Below are positions 23,177-32,179 of a stretch of DNA of 64,000 nt, in pieces. This DNA is from an uncultured Muribaculaceae bacterium (GTDB taxonomy: Bacteria > Bacteroidota > Bacteroidia > Bacteroidales > Muribaculaceae): contig CAJTME010000007.1 of NCBI GenBank assembly GCA_910577315.1, positions 1 to 64,000 of the forward strand. The letters are read 5' to 3'. Under the pieces are notes generated by a model that did no database searches, was not told the origin of the DNA, and worked only from the letters and a program-made list of their open reading frames with translations. The position numbers were made by a program, and so were the translations under genes. The stretch's first letter is position 1; every line of letters starts with the position of its first letter.

Positions 23177-24202
23177 TTATTCTACCACGATGTTCCAGCC
23201 ATGCTCGTCGGGATATTCACCGAGACGGATGGCATTGAGGCGCTCATAAAGCGCGGTGCATACAGGCCCGGGCTTGCGGTCGGGCGAGATCACATAGTCC
23301 GTGCCGGCGTCGATGTCGCGGATGGTGCCGATTGGCGAGATAACCGCCGCGGTTCCGCATGCGCCTGCCTCTGTGGCGTTTTTAAGTTCATCAATGGTGA
23401 CATGGCGCTCCTCAACCTCAATACCCATGTCGCGGGCCAGCTGCTGAAGGGCACGGTTGGTGATGGAGGGAAGTATCGACTCTGACTTCGGAGTCACGTA
23501 CTTGCCGTCAATGATGGCGAAGAAGTTGGCGGGGCCACATTCATCAAGATATTTCTTTTCTTTCGGATCAAGGAACAGCACGGCTGAATAGCCCAGTTCA
23601 TGAGCCTTGTGGGAGGGCATGAGGGCTGCTGCATAGTTGCCGCCGATTTTATAACGTCCAGTTCCCAGCGGAGCTACACGGTCGTACTGACGCATGATGC
23701 AGATGTCGGTGCAGCCGAAACCAGTCTTGAAATATGGTCCTACGGGAGTAACCATAATCATGAATAGATATTCGGTTGCGGCACGCACGCCAATCGAAGG
23801 ACTGATACCGATTTCGAGGGGACGGATATAGAGAGACGCACCCGAGCCATAAGGCGGAATGAAGCGCTCGTTTAGCTTGACCGCTTTGATTACCATTTCT
23901 CGGAAGAGGTCTTCGGGCACCGGCTCCATGAGTATGCCTTCGGCCGACGAGCGGAGGCGCTCGCCATTGTCGTCAAGACGGAACACTCGGATTTTGCCGT
24001 CCTTGCCACGGAAGGCCTTAAGACCTTCAAACAGTTCCTGACCGTAGTGCAGGCAGGTGGCCGCCATGTGGAGCTCGATTTTGTCGGATTGGGTTACTTC
24101 GATTTCGCCCCATTTGCCGTCGCGGAATGTGCAACGTACATTGTAATCAGTCGGATAGTAGCCGAAAGGAAGATGCTTCCAATCAATGTCGGGTTGGTTC
24201 AT
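23177..24202 (-). CDS. ilvE: Branched-chain amino acid aminotransferase
   Basis: The 341-residue class IV PLP aminotransferase has the catalytic lysine in TGRYKIGGNYAA, the phosphate-binding segments ECGPANFF and EAGACGTAAVISPIG, and the LFEGLKAFRGKDG stretch of class IV aminotransferases. It interconverts leucine, isoleucine and valine with their keto acids. The length matches the longer BCAT type common in Bacteroidetes. It is monocistronic with a strong terminator and a good promoter. Confidence 0.93.
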   Translation of the reverse strand: MNQPDIDWKHLPFGYYPTDYNVRCTFRDGKWGEIEVTQSDKIELHMAATCLHYGQELFEGLKAFRGKDGKIRVFRLDDNGERLRSSAEGILMEPVPEDLFREMVIKAVKLNERFIPPYGSGASLYIRPLEIGISPSIGVRAATEYLFMIMVTPVGPYFKTGFGCTDICIMRQYDRVAPLGTGRYKIGGNYAAALMPSHKAHELGYSAVLFLDPKEKKYLDECGPANFFAIIDGKYVTPKSESILPSITNRALQQLARDMGIEVEERHVTIDELKNATEAGACGTAAVISPIGTIRDIDAGTDYVISPDRKPGPVCTALYERLNAIRLGEYPDEHGWNIVVE

Positions 24203-24244
24203 ATAGTAGGTAGTTTTAGGTGTTCAGTGTTCGGTTAGTAGCCG

Positions 24245-24276
24245 CAAAGTTGCTGAAAATTTCGTAAACTTCCAAA
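24245..24276 (-). promoter_or_regulatory. Promoter of ilvE
   Basis: On the minus strand TTTG (24273-24276), exactly 20 bases, then CAACTTTG (24245-24252) match the consensus with one mismatch. The start codon is 43 bases downstream. Confidence 0.62.
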
Positions 24277-24308
24277 CATTTGCACAAAAAAACGATATAT
24301 GTGAAAAA

Positions 24309-25766
24309 TCAGTTGCCCGACGCCCGACGCAGGGTGAATCGGAAAAGCAATCCTCCGCCCTCGCGGTTGGATGCCGAGATGGTGCCGCCGAGGGCTTCGA
24401 CTGTATTCTGCACGATACAAAGTCCGAGACCTGTGCCGCCCTTTTTGCGGGAACGACCGGAATCTTCCCTGAAAAAGCGCTCGAACAGATGGGGCAGGCT
24501 TGATTCTTTCACACCGACACCGTCGTCATAAAATGCGAAATGGCAATATTCCTCATCCTTGTCGGTCAATATGAGGTTGCACTCGGTGCCTTTGGAATAG
24601 GCAGCCGCATTCTTGGCCAGGTTGGTTATCATCGCCGAGAGAAGCCCCGGATTGCCAATCACGCGACAGTCGGTGGGAATATCATAGTTGAATTCCATAT
24701 TTCCCATCATTCCGGATGTCTCGAGGTCGTTAACAACCTGGAACGCAATTTCATGGAAATCGACGGTCTCGGTGTTTATCATTTTCGAGCCAAATTCCAG
24801 GCGGGTTATTGACGAAAGGTCATCGAGCAGCTGAATCAAGCGATTGACATGCTCATTAACCTTACTGAGAAAATGCTTGCGCGACTCTTCATCCATTTCA
24901 GGATGCTCCATAATGGTGTCCAGATAGCCTTTGATAACTCCGATTGGGGTTTTGAGCTCGTGGTTAATATTATTGGTAAGCTCGCGTTTGAGACGTGTCT
25001 TATCTTCAAGAGCCCGCATGGCCACCTGATGCTCGCGTTTGAGCTTCATTACCGACTTGTTCCTCTCGTTGTAGAATCGCACGATCTGGCGTGAAATATC
25101 GCCCAACTCATCGTGGGTAAAATCAGTGGAAGGAACAAAATTAGGATCAGTGCCGGCCCTGAGGGCAAAGTTGCGCAGCATGCGCACGTTTCGACCCAGC
25201 CGACGCGCCATGAAATAAGCAAGAACCGTTGCCGCAATTGCTACAACGATAAGGATGATGTAGATGCTCGTCGAGGCCCTGGACGCCTCAATCACCTCGG
25301 GATTGAACGGTAACAGACAGTAGGCCTGCAATTTACCGTCGGCACTTTTGGCCACATCGTAAAAGAAGTTTGTGCTGCGGCGATACTCGTTTATGTCAAA
25401 GCGGCTACCGTCTGCAACGACATTGCCCGCCTTTATATCCCGTGTTTCCGACGGGCTGATGGGCTCACCGATAAAATATATGCACCTGTTGTTGTGGTAT
25501 AACGAAAGCCTTATATCATCAAACAGAGGACTTTCCTGATAGTAGCGCCCGATGAACTTGATGAACGGCATCGGATCGGTGTCGTCGCTGTAAGCCTTTA
25601 TTATTCGGGCGTTTACCAGGGCAATCTGCGCGCGTATGTTTTCAATGCGCAACGCACGCTCGGTCTTGTTCATCCACACGCCGAGCACGATAACCACAAG
25701 CCAGATGAGCGCAACCAGCGGGAAGAACAGACGCCACTGATACTTAATATGTTTCCTTAAAGCCAT
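24309..25766 (-). CDS. Sensor histidine kinase
   Basis: The 485-residue protein has a membrane segment at about 14-31, a periplasmic sensor of about 135 residues, and a second membrane segment at about 167-185. A HAMP region (186-240), a HisKA domain with phospho-acceptor His269 (NNINHELKTP), and an HATPase domain with FYDDGVGV and GGTGLGLCIV follow. It overlaps the response regulator gene by 23 bases. The pair resembles the RprX/RprY-type systems of Bacteroides, but the signal is not evident from the sequence. Confidence 0.92.
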   Translation of the reverse strand: MALRKHIKYQWRLFFPLVALIWLVVIVLGVWMNKTERALRIENIRAQIALVNARIIKAYSDDTDPMPFIKFIGRYYQESPLFDDIRLSLYHNNRCIYFIGEPISPSETRDIKAGNVVADGSRFDINEYRRSTNFFYDVAKSADGKLQAYCLLPFNPEVIEASRASTSIYIILIVVAIAATVLAYFMARRLGRNVRMLRNFALRAGTDPNFVPSTDFTHDELGDISRQIVRFYNERNKSVMKLKREHQVAMRALEDKTRLKRELTNNINHELKTPIGVIKGYLDTIMEHPEMDEESRKHFLSKVNEHVNRLIQLLDDLSSITRLEFGSKMINTETVDFHEIAFQVVNDLETSGMMGNMEFNYDIPTDCRVIGNPGLLSAMITNLAKNAAAYSKGTECNLILTDKDEEYCHFAFYDDGVGVKESSLPHLFERFFREDSGRSRKKGGTGLGLCIVQNTVEALGGTISASNREGGGLLFRFTLRRASGN

Positions 25767-26451
25767 AGCCGAATCCCTGGCGGGTCACAATGTTGTCGGC
25801 GTATGTACCGATTTTCTTGCGCAGACGGGTTATGTTTGTATCAATGGTGCGGTTGCTCACCACGACATCTTCACCCCAGACGCTGGCAATTATTTCCTGG
25901 CGGGAATAGATACGGTTGCGGTGGGTAAGGAAAAATTGCAGAATCTCAAATTCAGTACGGGTAAGTCCCAGTTCTTCTCCGTCGAGATATGACAGCTTTG
26001 CGTTGCGGTCGATGCGGAGGGTTTTGTAGGTGAGGTTGGTCTCATACTCCGAATCCTGAACCGGCTGGGTAACGGCCGGGGCAACGGCCCTGCGGAGGAC
26101 GGCGCGCACCCTTGCGAGCACCTCTCCGATTGAGAAAGGCTTTGTCACATAGTCATCCGCCCCGAGGTTAAGGCCCATTACCTTCTCATCCTCCTCGTTG
26201 AGGGCTGAACAGAAGATGATAGGAGTATGCTCTGTTGCGGTAACGTTCCTCACCCTTTTGGCAAAATCAAATCCGCTCATCTCTCCCATCATTATGTCAA
26301 CGATGAAAAGCTGATATTGATCAAGGTCCATATCGAGTGCTTCCTCCGCACCATAAGCGGTATCGACTTCATAACCCTCTTTGGTCAGGTTATACTGAAG
26401 AATGTCGCAGATAGCTTCTTCATCGTCGATTACAAGTATTTTGGCTCTCAT
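25744..26451 (-). CDS. OmpR/PhoB-type response regulator
   Basis: The 235-residue protein has a receiver domain with acidic pair Asp9/Asp10, phosphorylation site Asp52 (FIVDIMM) and Lys104 (VTKPFS). A winged-helix output domain follows (GLTRTEFEILQFFLTHRNRI, SNRTIDTNITRLRKKI). It is the partner of the overlapping histidine kinase. The end of the receiver is joined to the output domain by an Ala/Pro/Val-rich linker (about 122-135). Confidence 0.93.
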   Translation of the reverse strand: MRAKILVIDDEEAICDILQYNLTKEGYEVDTAYGAEEALDMDLDQYQLFIVDIMMGEMSGFDFAKRVRNVTATEHTPIIFCSALNEEDEKVMGLNLGADDYVTKPFSIGEVLARVRAVLRRAVAPAVTQPVQDSEYETNLTYKTLRIDRNAKLSYLDGEELGLTRTEFEILQFFLTHRNRIYSRQEIIASVWGEDVVVSNRTIDTNITRLRKKIGTYADNIVTRQGFGYGFKETY

Positions 26452-26684
26452 TGTGTGAGTTTTAATTGCGTGTGATGATAATGTTTAGTTTGGGAGACGT
26501 AAAATTATGAAAATTAGCGGACGCAACAAGGTTAAACAATGTTAAAACGAAATTGGAAGCCGAACCGCCTCCTGTATAAATTGTTTTAAAAGTACAATTG
26601 CTTTATTTGCACTGTGTTTTCATGGTAATAGATTTAAGGTTAGGAACCCGGCTGCTTGGGTTAAGTCGCAGGGTAACAAAAAAA

Positions 26685-26710
26685 GCCGGCTGAAACATCG
26701 TTCAGCCGGC
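26685..26710. terminator. Bidirectional terminator of the amylase gene
   Basis: GCCGGCTGAA and its complement with a 6-base loop, flanked by an A run on the left and a T run on the right, lie 32 bases after the amylase stop. The rest of the 290-base gap between this gene and the response regulator shows no gene. Confidence 0.9.
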
Positions 26711-26741
26711 GATTTTTTTGCACCTCAGCGGTGGGTCAGTT

Positions 26742-28856
26742 TCAGCGTACGAAGACTTTTTCCACCTTCTTACCTGTCACTTTAATATACAGGCCATTAG
26801 AAGGATTGTCGACGCGCACACCCTGAAGGTTATAGTAGACCGCGGTGGCGCTGTCTTCGGTCTCGATAGCCTCGACTGAGCTGTAACCGGCTTCCATGGC
26901 CACCATCTTCATCGAAGCGAAATCTGCGGTGATGTCATATTTTCCGGCGGGAATCTGCCATGAATAGGCCGACGAAGCGCTCACGTTGGCCGGGAAGCTC
27001 ATCATTGAGACTTCTGCGTTGGGGGTAAGCAGTTCATCTTTTACAGCAGCTCCGAAACGGTTGCCACCGTTCACTTCATTCCAGTCTTCGCCAAGGGTAG
27101 TTACAAATGTGAAGAAACCATTGGTCTCTCCGACAGCGGCGGCGACAATCTCCACATTGCTGGCTTTATATACATTGCCCATGCGTGTCATTTCGACGCC
27201 CTTGTCGGTTGTCCAGCTTCCAACGCTGAGATTGCCGAGGATATAGAGCTTGGCGGGAGCGACCACGACATCATCGCCGCCACCCTGCGAACCACCGCCA
27301 TATTCACCCTGGTCACCGGTTGTGGAATAGATGTGGTTGGCCACGGCAGTGAAGTCGCTTGTCTTTGTGGCGTCACCGTCGCCGGCATTGAACAGGATGC
27401 CGGTGGTTCCGGCGGGCACCTTGTAGCTCCAAACATTGTCCTTGACAAAAGTCATTGCAACGCCGGGCCAGGTGCTTTCTTCTCCTCCCCAGTAATGGAT
27501 GTGGGGAGTGGTCCAGCGGGCGGTGGAATTGTTGAAATACACCATGAACGACTCACCGACAGGAGTGTCACTGCCCGAACCACCACCTTCAACTTTTGCG
27601 GTGGTCCACACGCAGTAGTCATTGCCCGATGCCTTGATGTCGGCATTTGTGTAACCGGCAGGAGAAGACATGTCCGAACCGATTTTCACAACGAGTTTGC
27701 CTTTGGTACCGGTAACTTCAGCCATGTAGCAGTTGGTGGTGCTTTTCAGCACCTTGACAGCGCTCATGTTGTGCACACCCACGGCGTTACGGATGTTGAT
27801 GAGAGCCTGGATAGCGGATTTGTTTGCCTTATAGTGGGGAAGGAACACGCACGGTGTGCCGGGCGAGCAGAGCATGAAGGCATTGGCGGCAACCACATTT
27901 CCGTTGAACTTGGAACCGTCGCGGTATGTGTCGTGGTTGTCGATAAAGGTCACCGCCAGCTGGGGATAGCCGAAATGAATCATGCCGGCGGGCTGGTCGG
28001 TGGTGCCGTTTGCCTTCCAAACGAGCTTGGTGAGGTCGTTGCTGTGGAAAGCCTCGTTAACGGCATATTTGAACGGGAAGTCGAAGGCTGCGCTCTCCTT
28101 GCCGGTGGCTTCAATCCAGCCTTTCACCGCATCATAATTGCTGTCCCAATATTCGCCCACCGAGAAAGTGGGTTTGGAATACTGGTTGTAAATTTTTGTG
28201 TACTGGCCTCCGTAGCCTTTCACCATGTCGTAGCGGAAACCGGCATAGCCGAGTTCATCAAGCAGGAACTTGCAATAGTTCTTGCAGTTGTTCTGCACGT
28301 TGGCATTGGTGTGGTCAAGGTCGCGGCAACCGTCAAAGTTGTCGCCCGTATCAGGAGCGCCGGTGGGTTTGGGCTGGCCTGAGGCATAGGCCATCTCGTC
28401 GTTCGAGCAGATGCCTTCGAGACCGATGCTCCAGGTCTGTCCGTTCCATTGCTCTTTCGGGAAGTCATGCCAGTTGGTCACGCCATTGCGGTGATTGATG
28501 ACCACATCGGCTATGATTCCCACACCTTTTTCCTTGTAGGTGTTTATCATTGAAGTGAGTTGGGCTTGCGTTCCGAACGACGAGTTGTGGTTCGTGAACC
28601 AGTACTGGGGCATGTAGCCCATGTTGTTACTCGATCCACACTTGCCGCTGTTGGGCACCCAGATGAGAGAGAAGTACTGGGAGTATTCATCGGCATTGGC
28701 TTCGAGATTGGTCCACTTGGTGTCAGTGTACGAATCCCAATAGAATCCCTGCAGCATGACACCCTGATAATTGGCAGGCCAGCCTATGGCCTGCGCGCTT
28801 TGGGCAGCAACGCCAAACGCGCATGCAATCAACAGATTGCGGTAAAGTTTCTTCAT
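26742..28856 (-). CDS. Secreted alpha-amylase (GH13) with two starch-binding modules
   Basis: The 704-residue protein has a signal peptide (1-23, AQA) and a GH13 barrel. The catalytic residues are Asp210 (FRYDMV), Glu235 (VGEYW) and Asp309 (DNHDT), with the calcium/substrate motif DVVINH at 117-122. A CBM26-like starch-binding module follows (about 436-512, with HYWGGEESTWPG). After a Gly-rich linker comes a second beta-sandwich like the SusE/F modules (about 535-655). The C-terminal tail with YYNLQGVRV and GLYIKVTGKK looks like a secretion sorting tail. It degrades starch outside the cell. It is not next to sus genes, so it is an isolated secreted amylase. Confidence 0.93.
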   Translation of the reverse strand: MKKLYRNLLIACAFGVAAQSAQAIGWPANYQGVMLQGFYWDSYTDTKWTNLEANADEYSQYFSLIWVPNSGKCGSSNNMGYMPQYWFTNHNSSFGTQAQLTSMINTYKEKGVGIIADVVINHRNGVTNWHDFPKEQWNGQTWSIGLEGICSNDEMAYASGQPKPTGAPDTGDNFDGCRDLDHTNANVQNNCKNYCKFLLDELGYAGFRYDMVKGYGGQYTKIYNQYSKPTFSVGEYWDSNYDAVKGWIEATGKESAAFDFPFKYAVNEAFHSNDLTKLVWKANGTTDQPAGMIHFGYPQLAVTFIDNHDTYRDGSKFNGNVVAANAFMLCSPGTPCVFLPHYKANKSAIQALINIRNAVGVHNMSAVKVLKSTTNCYMAEVTGTKGKLVVKIGSDMSSPAGYTNADIKASGNDYCVWTTAKVEGGGSGSDTPVGESFMVYFNNSTARWTTPHIHYWGGEESTWPGVAMTFVKDNVWSYKVPAGTTGILFNAGDGDATKTSDFTAVANHIYSTTGDQGEYGGGSQGGGDDVVVAPAKLYILGNLSVGSWTTDKGVEMTRMGNVYKASNVEIVAAAVGETNGFFTFVTTLGEDWNEVNGGNRFGAAVKDELLTPNAEVSMMSFPANVSASSAYSWQIPAGKYDITADFASMKMVAMEAGYSSVEAIETEDSATAVYYNLQGVRVDNPSNGLYIKVTGKKVEKVFVR

Positions 28857-28909
28857 GGAAATAATTATGATTGGTATGATATATGGTCAGGCAAATCTTA
28901 TAAGCGACA

Positions 28910-28917
28910 CAAAGTTA
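28910..28917 (-). promoter_or_regulatory. -7 promoter element of the amylase gene
   Basis: The minus strand reads TAACTTTG, 54 bases before the amylase ATG. The -33 is not clear. Confidence 0.45.
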
Positions 28918-28962
28918 GCAATTTTTAGCTTATATGTTTAAATTTCCTGGCATATTTTTTGT

Positions 28963-28980
28963 TATCTTTGTGCAAAGATA
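28963..28980. promoter_or_regulatory. Palindromic -7 element between the amylase and DJ-1 genes
   Basis: TATCTTTG, two bases, then CAAAGATA is a perfect palindrome that gives a -7 consensus on each strand. The plus copy (28963-28970) is 55 bases before the DJ-1 start. The minus copy could be a second start for the amylase. Confidence 0.45.
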
Positions 28981-29024
28981 AGTTAGCTAACAAAATATAC
29001 CCTATAACCTAAAACATAACTGAC

Positions 29025-29579
29025 ATGAAAAAATCATTCGTTTTTCTCGCCACTGGCTTTGAAGAAATAGAGGCGCTGGCAACCGTCGACGTACTGCGCC
29101 GCGCCGGCATCGAAGTGACTGTCGTTTCAATCTACAAAGACCGCATGGTTACCGGCGCCCACGGAATCACCGTGGCTGCCGACGTCGTGATGGCCGGCGC
29201 CGACTTTTCGGATTGCGACTGGTTGATCTGCCCCGGTGGCATGCCGGGCTCGGAACACCTTGCCAAGTTCGAACCGCTCACTGAACTGCTCAAACAGCAT
29301 AATGCCAACGGTGGCCGTATCGCCGCCATCTGTGCGGCACCCGCCGTCGTGCTCGCTCCGCTCGGCATCCTCGACGGAAAGAAGGCCACATGCTACCCTG
29401 GATTTGAAAACGCTCTCGCACAAGGTGGCGCAACGCCCGTCGACAACCGCGTGGTCGTTGACGGCAACGTTGTCACCGGAAACGGCCCCTCCTCGGCCAT
29501 ACCGTTTGCCCTCACCATCGTTAAGGAAACCCTCGGGGGCGCCACGTCCAATGATGTCTCGGACGGCATGCTCTGCTAA
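29025..29579 (+). CDS. DJ-1/PfpI family protein
   Basis: The 184-residue protein has the DJ-1 fold. FVFLATGFEEIEALATVDVLRRAG contains the conserved Glu. LICPGGMPGSEHL and ICAAPAVVLAPLG carry the reactive Cys (about residue 104) in its nucleophile elbow. Closest types are YajL/ThiJ-like proteins. Family members have been linked to oxidative-stress protection and to deglycase or glyoxalase activity. No partner gene is adjacent. It is divergent from the amylase and convergent with the nickel importer genes. Confidence 0.88.
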   Translation: MKKSFVFLATGFEEIEALATVDVLRRAGIEVTVVSIYKDRMVTGAHGITVAADVVMAGADFSDCDWLICPGGMPGSEHLAKFEPLTELLKQHNANGGRIAAICAAPAVVLAPLGILDGKKATCYPGFENALAQGGATPVDNRVVVDGNVVTGNGPSSAIPFALTIVKETLGGATSNDVSDGMLC

Positions 29580-29643
29580 TCCATTCATACACGATGCGCC
29601 GCCAGCGATAACCGTTGACGGCGCATCGTCATTAAACACACTC

Positions 29644-30342
29644 TTATTCCGAGTCTGTTTTTATCCGCCGTATGATTTCTTCCGTTGAGCCGTCGGCAAT
29701 TATGCGGCCGCCCGACAGCAAGAGGCTGCGCGGACACAGCTCCCGGGCCATGTCGAGGTCGTGGGTGGCGATGAGGCATGTGTGGGAAAATCCCTTCAAA
29801 ATGTCGATAAGGGCGCGTCGTCCCGCCAGGTCGAGATCAGAGGTGGGTTCGTCCATCACCAGTATACTCGGCTCCATCGACAGTACTGAGGCTATCGCCG
29901 CACGTCGTTTTTGACCTCCCGACAGCTGCATCGGCGACCGATGCCTCAGTTTTTCCATCCCCACGGCACGAAGGGCCTCATCGACCCGACGCTCTATCTC
30001 CTCACGCGGCAGATTCATGTTCGCGGGCCCGAAGGCGACGTCTTCCTCCACCGAGGGCATGAACAGCTGGTCGTCGGGGTTCTGAAACACCATACCGACG
30101 CTTTGGCGTATCAGCGGCAATGTTTTTTTCGTGACCGGGACATCCCCCACATTCACCTCGCCCGAAGTAGGCATAAGGAGTCCGTCGGTGTGAAGCAGCA
30201 ACGTCGACTTGCCGGCACCGTTTGAACCAAGCAGTGCCACTTTCTCGCCATGCGTTATAAGAAACGAAACTCCACGCAGGGCTTCGTGCCCCCCGGGATA
30301 AGTGTAATGCACGTCCGTGAAACGTATGAAGTGGTGGCTCAT
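29644..30342 (-). CDS. cbiO: Nickel/cobalt ECF importer ATPase (CbiO type)
   Basis: The 232-residue ABC ATPase has Walker A GSNGAGKST (39-47), the Q loop FQNPDDQLF (about 86-94), signature LSGGQ (140-144) and Walker B ILVMDEPTSDLD (160-171). The FQNPDDQ stretch is typical of CbiO/EcfA ATPases. It starts one base inside the stop of the CbiQ gene and is the last gene of the urease locus. It powers uptake of Ni2+ (by context) through CbiM and CbiQ. Confidence 0.92.
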   Translation of the reverse strand: MSHHFIRFTDVHYTYPGGHEALRGVSFLITHGEKVALLGSNGAGKSTLLLHTDGLLMPTSGEVNVGDVPVTKKTLPLIRQSVGMVFQNPDDQLFMPSVEEDVAFGPANMNLPREEIERRVDEALRAVGMEKLRHRSPMQLSGGQKRRAAIASVLSMEPSILVMDEPTSDLDLAGRRALIDILKGFSHTCLIATHDLDMARELCPRSLLLSGGRIIADGSTEEIIRRIKTDSE

Positions 30343-31151
30343 TATGCAATGTGTGTAAAAAGTGATGAAACGTCAAAAATCCGCATGGCCACAAGTATGG
30401 CCGTCCATGCGGCAAGATAGGCTGTATCGGAGGCGGTCCAGCGGGATTCTGCCGTATTGAAAAACCTCAGCGTGCCATTGAAGCCCCGGGCAAGCATGGC
30501 GCGGTGAATACGGTCCGAGCGGTCGACCGTGCGCAGAAACAACTGCCCGACAAACGGTCCCCAGTCGCGTACTTTGAACGACTTGCGGCCGAAACCGCGG
30601 GCCTCGCGTGCCCGCCGCATGCTGAGCGCCTCGCGCAGCAACACGGACATATACCGGTAAACCATCATGAGCTGCGTGGTAAGATATGACGGCATGCCAA
30701 GACGGGCCAGACCGCGGCAGAGGCCGGTAAATCCGACTGCCTCGATAAGCACAAGCAACGCCTGTACCGACAGAAGCCCGCGCAATACAATCGAGGCGAA
30801 TGTTACCCAACCACGGCTGACGACTATCCCCCAGGCCGAAAAGGCTTCCGCATGGTCAAAAATCGGATTGAAAACACCGACAAGCACCACAAAGGGAAGC
30901 ACATACAGCGATTTGCGGAACACGCCCCCGAAGTCAATACGGCAAACCGCAGACCCGACCAGCGGATAAATGGCAAACCATATCAACATGCCGAGGGCCG
31001 TCAGCGGTACCGACAGCATGCACACGAGGTAGACCACGGTAACCAATGTGAGGCATCGTGAATCGAGTCTCAAAGAGGTTCCGGCCACGCCTGTGCGCAT
31101 AGCGTCAAGGCGAAGTATAGCGTTTTCAAGACGGGTTGTTTTCATTATCAA
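30342..31151 (-). CDS. cbiQ: Nickel/cobalt ECF importer transmembrane coupling protein (CbiQ type)
   Basis: The 269-residue membrane protein has several hydrophobic segments and the cytoplasmic coupling motif region ALSMRRAREARGFG near residue 180, which contains the Ala-Arg-Gly pattern of CbiQ/EcfT coupling helices. It links the ATPase to the substrate-binding CbiM. It overlaps the CbiM gene by 26 bases and touches the CbiO gene. The urease genes upstream make nickel the likely metal. Confidence 0.9.
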   Translation of the reverse strand: MIMKTTRLENAILRLDAMRTGVAGTSLRLDSRCLTLVTVVYLVCMLSVPLTALGMLIWFAIYPLVGSAVCRIDFGGVFRKSLYVLPFVVLVGVFNPIFDHAEAFSAWGIVVSRGWVTFASIVLRGLLSVQALLVLIEAVGFTGLCRGLARLGMPSYLTTQLMMVYRYMSVLLREALSMRRAREARGFGRKSFKVRDWGPFVGQLFLRTVDRSDRIHRAMLARGFNGTLRFFNTAESRWTASDTAYLAAWTAILVAMRIFDVSSLFTHIA

Positions 31152-32124
31152 CTTTTTGGACAGCCCCGGCCGGCCGGCGGATCAGCGACACGACCACCCA
31201 CACAAGCAGAACCACCATCGCCGAGCCTATGATACCCGACAGCGAGCTGCTGTAATCAGGAATGACCGCAGTCGAGGCCTGAACTGCCGAAGCAGCTGTG
31301 GTGAGCGACGTCGTATGTTCGGCCACCAGTTCAGAAGTGCCGGCCACTTTTTCTATCGACCATTCAAGGCCGTCGGGATTTGACGATGCAAACCATGCCA
31401 GTCCGCATCCTAAAACTACAGCCGCTATGGCAAACCATACGACAGCTTTACGGAATGACTTTCCGGGAAGGGCTTCACCCGGAGTTTCTTCAATCAGTTC
31501 GGGACGTCGTGCCTTGACGAAGCACAGCACGGCGGCAGTAGCCAACCCCTCGCCTATCCCGATTAGCAGATGTATCGGAGTCATGAACGCGAGGAACGGC
31601 CCAGCGGGCAAAGCCGTGATGCCCGACAGCTCTGTCTCGCCCACGACAGCCACAGCTCCCAGCTCAAGACTTGCCACGCAAGCCAGCAACGAGGCCGCCA
31701 CGATACGGCCATTGGTGAATTTCCGTCCCACAATAGGCTTGAAAATCAGCGGATAGCCAACAAGGCAAGACATCGCCCCCATGTTTATTATATTGCAACC
31801 CAATGCCATCAGTCCGCCGTCGGCGAAAATAAGACATTGTATTATTATGACCGATGCAAGGGTGAGGAACGCCGCCCAGGGGCCGAGAAACGCCGCCAGC
31901 AGTATGCCTCCGACAATATGCCCGCTTGAACCGGTGCCGGGAATGGTGAAGTTTATCATCTGGGCAGCGAAAACAAACGCCCCCATCACGCCCATCATCG
32001 GGACAAGCCTCGAATCGGCCGGCGAACGTTTGACTTGGCGTCCCGCCGCAACGATAAGGGCGGCCGCGGCAACTCCGGCAGCCACCGCCACCGGCGGCGA
32101 GAGTAAGGCATCTGACATGTGCAT
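31126..32124 (-). CDS. cbiM: Nickel/cobalt ECF importer substrate protein, CbiM with a fused CbiN-like domain
   Basis: The 332-residue membrane protein begins MHMSDALLS. CbiM/NikM proteins bind the metal with the N-terminal Met-His-Met residues, so the mature N-terminus must be exact and the ATG at 32124 is well supported. The CbiM segments (GTGSSGHIVGGILLAAFLGPWAA, LGCNIINMGAM) occupy residues 1-200. The C-terminal part has a membrane helix and a NPDGLEWSIEKVAG stretch of the PDGLE/CbiN-NikN type. It selects Ni2+ or Co2+. As it sits in the urease operon, nickel is likely. Confidence 0.9.
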   Translation of the reverse strand: MHMSDALLSPPVAVAAGVAAAALIVAAGRQVKRSPADSRLVPMMGVMGAFVFAAQMINFTIPGTGSSGHIVGGILLAAFLGPWAAFLTLASVIIIQCLIFADGGLMALGCNIINMGAMSCLVGYPLIFKPIVGRKFTNGRIVAASLLACVASLELGAVAVVGETELSGITALPAGPFLAFMTPIHLLIGIGEGLATAAVLCFVKARRPELIEETPGEALPGKSFRKAVVWFAIAAVVLGCGLAWFASSNPDGLEWSIEKVAGTSELVAEHTTSLTTAASAVQASTAVIPDYSSSLSGIIGSAMVVLLVWVVVSLIRRPAGAVQKVDNENNPS

Positions 32125-32179
32125 GGTTGAATGTTTTTAAGTTATTACACCTTAGAAACGTTTTCCATGCGGCAAGGGT

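Noticed and set aside
27333..28382. Long plus-strand reading frame opposite the amylase gene
   Set aside because: It lies fully within the amylase catalytic domain and has Cys/His/Val-rich composition typical of antisense frames.
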